From Melampsora larici-populina 98AG31 (taxonomy: Eukaryota; Basidiomycota; Pucciniomycetes; Pucciniales; Melampsoraceae), in assembly GCF_000204055.1 (NCBI RefSeq), contig NW_006768811.1, positions 745,086-809,085 of the forward strand: DNA of 64,000 nt, given 5' to 3'. Shown piece after piece: positions 59,498-64,000 of the stretch (positions within the stretch are counted from its first letter, which is position 1; each line of letters starts with the position of its first letter). Made by a program: the position numbers and the translations under genes. The notes below the pieces were generated by a model. It saw nothing but the letters and a program-made list of their open reading frames with translations, ran no database searches and was not told the origin of the DNA.

Positions 59498-61822
59498 GGG
59501 CAGGTCAAGTTGGCCACTTTTTTGCTTGTTTTGAATTTTCCCATTGCTCAAATGATTCATTTATTTTCATGTGAAATTCAAAATTCAAGCACATGACATA
59601 TAGGCCCTCCCAGCTAGCAAACGAGCAGAGGCCTGTGCTAAACAAGCACAGCTCAAAGCTCCATTAGGTGTAAAGTATCTCTTACATAGGCTCAAAATGC
59701 TGTTTGAGTGAATGCATTATGGTGAGACAAACCACAGTCTGCTTTTTATTTTACATCACTTCATTTACATTGTCATTCCACGTCATTTACCTTCCTTCAC
59801 TCAAATTTACATCACACTTTTGCTTCATATCTTTCACTTATTGTTTGTTTCCCTCAAGTATCTTATCTATATATCCTAGATGCAGTCAACATTCAATTCC
59901 TACCGCCACACTCTGTCAAGTCAAGACTTGGTCATCCCAGATGTGTTGTATTTTGGGAGTTTGTCTCCAGAGGATCAATCACAGCCACCTAGGATGCCCT
60001 TGTCCTCACCTACACAGTCTTACTCCAGCTGGACAACACACACGTTTTTTTGCCAGTTTTCTCAAGCATGTACCTCAATCAACATCAAAAAAGCCCTCTA
60101 GCCTATGCCCATTCCCCGGCTCAGCATCCCCGTCAACAAGTTTCCATGTTGTACGGCCATTCTCCGGCTCCCTCACAGCATCTCCATCAACAAATCTCTG
60201 TTTTGTACAGCCATTATCCGGCTTCCTCACAGCATCAGCATCCCGTCAACGGGAAAATTTACTGAGTGATGCAACATTTCCGCAAGATCCCAGACGCTTG
60301 AGTGTCAAAGCTAGCTGTAGATCTATTGGTGGTGGTCAATTGTTGCTAGTTGAAATTATTTCTGGATGATCACTAATCCGGTCAAGGAGTGCCTGAAACC
60401 CTTCATGACTAGTCTGCATGAATTGATTGAATTTGGCTCCACAAGATTGGAGCATATTGTTAATTGCAAAAGGATTGCCGTAAGGTTCCTTCCAACAAGC
60501 TGTGGTGTACCTGTGGCTGGTGACGGCGGCCAGACCATTGGATATCTCTGCCTTGTCACCCACCAGCATGTCATACCACTTTTCCAGTCGCTGGTTTTAA
60601 TGATACATTTTAGAACCAAGGCTGAACGTGAGTTCCCTTTGGTGTTGAGGCTGAAGCAAAGCATTTTTGGTGTTTTCATGCGCCAGGGTTCCTATTAAAG
60701 CTAGGTCATGGATCATATGTGAAAATTTATGAGATGATTGGAACACAGTCCTGACACCTAATTCAGAAAACTGATATGCGCTCTAGTGTTAGATAAGATC
60801 ACAATGAAGTTATCCTATATAAGGAATTAACTCTGACCTACAACAATGATAAAGAAACATGAACATGATAAAAGTAAGTAAATAAGTTGTGAGATATACA
60901 GTTAGATAAGTACCTGATTTATAAATTGGGGTTTGTACAAAGTACACAAGATAGAAAGATGTGAGCTTATTGATTTAATGAAAAGGACAACTGATACATA
61001 TATGATTAGTAACTATTCTATATGATGAGATAAGAGGGTTACATACGTTTCTCTTTCCAAAGATGGGAAAGAGAAACATTACAGTAGATGAGAGTGGGAT
61101 GGTTTATATAATAATTCTTATTTGCTCAATTGGGGTAAAGTATCTACCATACATCATTTGTCTAAATCTGATAACACCTTTGTGTAGCTCCTACACATAA
61201 CATTTTCTTTTACCTCGTCGATTGAACATCAACAATATGCTGGTGTGGAGATATTCAAGGCATTTCAGGTAGGTCCTGTCCTTGGTGTGGTTGTTATGAA
61301 TTGAGTATTTGGAAATGAAAACAACAAAGACAATTGAGAATTGATTCAAAAGAGAAATGACCAAGTCAACAGTTGGTTAAATCGAATGACTAGAGATTAG
61401 GAGCAAATGACTGAGTGTGATCAGAATTGAAGTGAAAACGTTGGGAGAAATGTCTTGCTGTGTGTGGTGGTAATAGCAAAACCAATGTTTTTCAATGAGA
61501 GACAAATAAGGTGATCGATGAAAAGAAAGATAATAGTGGTAGTAATAAGGATTAATGAAAAGTAGGGATAAGGCAGGCCAACACTTTTTTAAAAAACACA
61601 GTTTGATGATTTAGTTGAAATCCAATTTCTTGAAAGACTTTTCTTATGTCCTGCTTTGTCCCCCCAACAGTCTCATGGACTCTGGGAAACTTGAATATGA
61701 GCCGACCCCACAGGTCCTTGCGCACAAACACCAAGCAGGATTGATATTGGTGTGCTCCGTCAGATACATACCTGCTCGATTCCACGGTGCCTTTGTACAA
61801 AAATGTCAAACTTGACCTGCCC
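59498..61822. mobile_element. TIR DNA transposon, probably PIF/Harbinger, decayed
   Basis: The ends are inverted repeats, GGGCAGGTCAAGTT at the left and its complement at the right, continuing with a less exact CA-TTTTTG. Left flank is TTA and right flank TAT, so the 3-bp duplication expected for PIF/Harbinger is not exact. On the minus strand at about 60700-60336 lies a remnant resembling the N-terminal part of Harbinger-type DDE nucleases (KFNQFMQTSHEGFQALLD). The catalytic part is missing. If the first bases TA are counted, TAGGG ends would suit hAT instead, but no 8-bp duplication was found. Confidence 0.65.
60105..60255 (+). repeat. Short tandem repeats, ~57 bp unit
   Basis: Three imperfect units, each containing CCATT(C/A)(T/C)CCGGCT and CATC..CATCAACAA, follow one another. 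They translate to Ser/Pro/His/Gln-rich text in an open frame, but the frame is not supported as a gene and lies inside the TIR element. Confidence 0.55.
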
Positions 61823-62226
61823 TATTGCACCTTGCGTGACAAAGCTAACACTTGAATTTCACTATATACAACTTTGGTGATCAAAGCGTGGAAATTGATC
61901 CTAGTTGGGATCCTGAAACTTGTTTCTCTCTTCCATCTTTAACCAACTTGGAAGTTTTGGCCTGGAATGTGCACTTACTGGAAAGCTTTCAAGACTGTCA
62001 AACTCTACATTATATTACATGGACCTACAGGTCACTATACCATTTCTGGACCCTAAACACTATTATGTTGAAAGACACCTGGCCTCAGCTCAAGAATCTG
62101 TATGTAGATGCTGCGGGTTATTTAACGCTACCTTGTGTAAGCAATCAATACATAGACATCCTGGAGCACTCAGTTTTATTGACAAAGTATTGCAAACAAG
62201 CCAAACTGGAAGCAATCGTTGAATAA

Positions 62227-63359
62227 CCTCATGTTTTGTGATGTAGCAGGGTATTTTGAATGTTGTGTGCAAAGCTGATTTTCAGTCCATGATAAGATTA
62301 GACCTTCTCTGATTGAAAATAAACCATGTTTTTCTGGGCTTTTGTTGGTATCCAAGTTCCCTTTCTTATTTTCATTCAGCCTGACCAACATTGGACCAGT
62401 AGCGCTGCAAATGGCTGCAACGCTACTGCAACGCAGCTTTCACAGCTGCGTTGTACATGTACAACAGCGCAGCGTCAAGCAGTTGCGCTGTGGAACCCGG
62501 GGGGGTCCCAATTTTTTTATCCGCTGCGTTGCTGCTGCGTTCCCGGTCCCGGGCAAACAGCGAGCTGCGCTCCGGCCCGCTGTGGCCGCTGCAAGCGGTA
62601 CAGCGGCTGAATCAGGGGTGGAGGCACATGTCTCGATCGCCCCCTTCAGGAGACCATCTAGACTCAGCCATCGAACCACTTTCTTCTCGATCCCTCGACT
62701 TTACAACACTAGCCTCACCTTGACCAACGTAATATCACCCTAATTGGCTGTTGTTTGCTCAAATCAAACAACAAACAAGCTAAATGAATCAACACCCTGA
62801 GGTTCGTCTTCTTTCCTTCTTTTCATTCTGCTTCGCCTCGCTTCAGGAACCACTGCCCTTAGCCGGATCTCTGGGCATGTTCCGCATGCATTCCAGGCAC
62901 CCGGATGTGCTTGTGACTGCATGAAGCAGGAGATCGATAGAATGATGGGCTCAAGCTGATCAAGTTCTTCATTTTTTTTCATGATCGCTCCAACTATTCA
63001 TACTCAATCGAGCCTACCCACAAACTGCTCATGCTTGACCAATTCGGACACCCCTGTCTCAAATCAAACAATGAAACATGACTAATAAGAAATGTATCAA
63101 GACGCCCAGGAGCAGGCAGTTTATCCTTATTAAAGGTATGTAACACCTGTCTCTTTCCTACCACATCCATCTCCCCTCTATCATTTTTTATTATTAATAT
63201 CATCTTTATATATTTGTCTAATCTCATCTAACAATCACTCCTTAATATCTTCTTTTTATTTTCATCAATCTCATCCTACCAACATAATTCAATATCTAAT
63301 ACCCTTAACACACAGTTTACTCGATTCTGTTTGCAGAAAATACTATCCATCCTTTCCCT
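62227..63359. other. Intergenic with a GC-rich patch
   Basis: From about 62398 to 62635 the sequence is strongly GC-rich with many GCTGCG/CGCAGC motifs, a CCCGGGGGGG run and a palindrome around TGTACATGTACA. It contrasts with the AT-rich flanks and is likely a small inserted element. Overlapping frames on both strands there result from composition. The rest is AT-rich promoter-like sequence. Confidence 0.5.
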
Positions 63360-64000
63360 ATGCCTTCTTCACAATCTAGTGTGGTGTGCACCCCTTCATC
63401 GGCAACTCGACCACAACGCTCGCGTCATCCTCCGCTTAACCCTGGGATGATATCACCTTCCCCCGACTCTCGAAGACGGATAACTCACTTGTCAGACCGT
63501 GTCCAGATAACCTCCAAACCTGGAGTATCAAAACGCAAAATCACTACCATTGAACTGGATGATGAAGAATCTACCGATCACAAAGACGAGGATAATTCCA
63601 ATAAGAAAGGGAAGTCAGTACAGAAGAAGAAGAAACCACCTTCAAAAAAAAGGAGGGAACATGATGAAGTATGTAGAGACCTTTCCTAAGGCTTCTCCTC
63701 ACCGTGTTATCAATGCTCATATTGATATCTTATCTTTATGTTTCATTTCTTTCAATACTTTCTCCTTTTACTCCCCCGAACTAGCCACCAACCACCGACA
63801 CTGGTTCTTCCTTTGTAACAAAGAAGACCCTGCGTGCAGATTCTGACGAAGAAAACGATAAAGTCAGAAGAAGAGGTCGTCGAAGTTCAATTGATCAAGT
63901 CAAAAACAATGAGCTGTTGGATACTTCGGAGACCATATCACCTGAAAGGAGATGTAAGGCTTTTGATCTCTTCCCTCCACTCGCTTATTTCATGTCATTC
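63360..64000 (+). CDS. Partial gene: basic, disordered N-terminus
   Basis: A gene start that runs off the window. Exon 1 is 63360-63668 and exon 2 is 63785-63953, with a GTAAGG donor following; phases agree. The 159 residues visible are rich in Ser, Arg, Lys and Asp/Glu, with basic patches typical of nuclear localisation (KKKKPPSKKRR, RRRGRRS) and acidic runs between them. No domain is visible yet. It could be a nuclear protein or the N-terminal part of a transposon-encoded protein; the window ends too early to tell. Confidence 0.5.

Larger units (their letters stand above)
59091..62226 (+). pseudogene. Leucine-rich-repeat gene split by a transposon
   Basis: Two coding remnants lie on either side of a 2.3-kb insertion. 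The left part (about 59110-59445) encodes leucine-rich segments (LLSSLRQLRCLTL, SLPLLESFKC, LKYLSQLNLHRF) and stops at 59443-59445. The right part (about 61852-62226) continues in the same style (LPSLTNLEVLAWN, WPQLKNLYVDA) to a stop at 62224. Both resemble the C-terminal LRR body of F-box/LRR proteins common in rusts. No start codon or F-box could be assigned; the 5' part seems lost or is in unrecognised exons. Expression of an intact protein is unlikely. Confidence 0.6.

Noticed and set aside
59704..60369. 221-codon Ser/Pro/His-rich frame
   Set aside because: Inside the TIR element and composed partly of short tandem repeats; another strand at its end matches a transposase remnant.
62326..62743. 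Overlapping frames on both strands
   Set aside because: GC-rich composition suppresses stop codons; no domain or splice structure supports any of them.

Overview
This is nuclear DNA of an intron-rich, AT-rich basidiomycete, most likely a rust fungus (Pucciniales) close to Melampsora. The grounds are many very short GT-AG introns, conserved eukaryotic genes (WDR70, BAP31, TFIIH p34, IMPACT family), secreted proteins without obvious homologues, and a heavy load of nested transposons. Genus is an inference; no rRNA or tRNA gene was seen to settle it.

Layout. 1-6.2 kb is transposon territory: a 78-bp direct repeat, a hairpin MITE, and a decayed hAT element (2667-6160, 8-bp target duplication) carrying a nested solo LTR inside the BED zinc-finger exon. 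6.85-9.72 kb and 23.07-25.9 kb are two arms of an inverted duplication, each with a four-exon Msn2-type C2H2 transcription factor and a homologous promoter holding a nearly invariant 113-bp block. Between the arms lie two copies of a small TIR element (11.4 and 22.0 kb) and a complete Ty1/copia retrotransposon (12745-18457) with a 5-bp target duplication, a polypurine tract, a primer site matching half of initiator tRNA-Met, and three in-frame stops.

27.4-38.2 kb is the gene-dense part: a small eight-cysteine secreted protein, a DUF1748 gene, WDR70 and BAP31 sharing a 191-bp divergent promoter, TFIIH p34 (TFB4), and a small protein with two C-x2-H-x4-C-x2-C knuckles. 41.1-43.6 kb is a large protein of unknown function. 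44.4-48.5 kb holds a truncated inverted copy of the 3' end of an IMPACT-family gene (48.2-49.2 kb), with three small transposons in and between the two copies. 49.6-51.0 kb is an F-box protein. 52.3-53.5 kb is a foldback element with 9-bp target duplications carrying a 43-bp copy of the promoter of the next gene, a small secreted protein (53.9-54.8 kb). 56.0-58.1 kb encodes a 643-aa protein whose signal peptide sits on a separate first exon. 59.1-62.2 kb is a leucine-rich-repeat gene split by a 2.3-kb TIR element. A two-exon gene start runs off the right edge.

How it fits together. The housekeeping genes act in chromatin/ubiquitin control, ER traffic, transcription/repair and translational control. 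The secreted proteins are effector candidates (inference). TCG-to-TTG transitions recur in the repeats, which suggests a RIP-like or methylation-driven process. All gene models were spliced by eye; exon limits are predictions.
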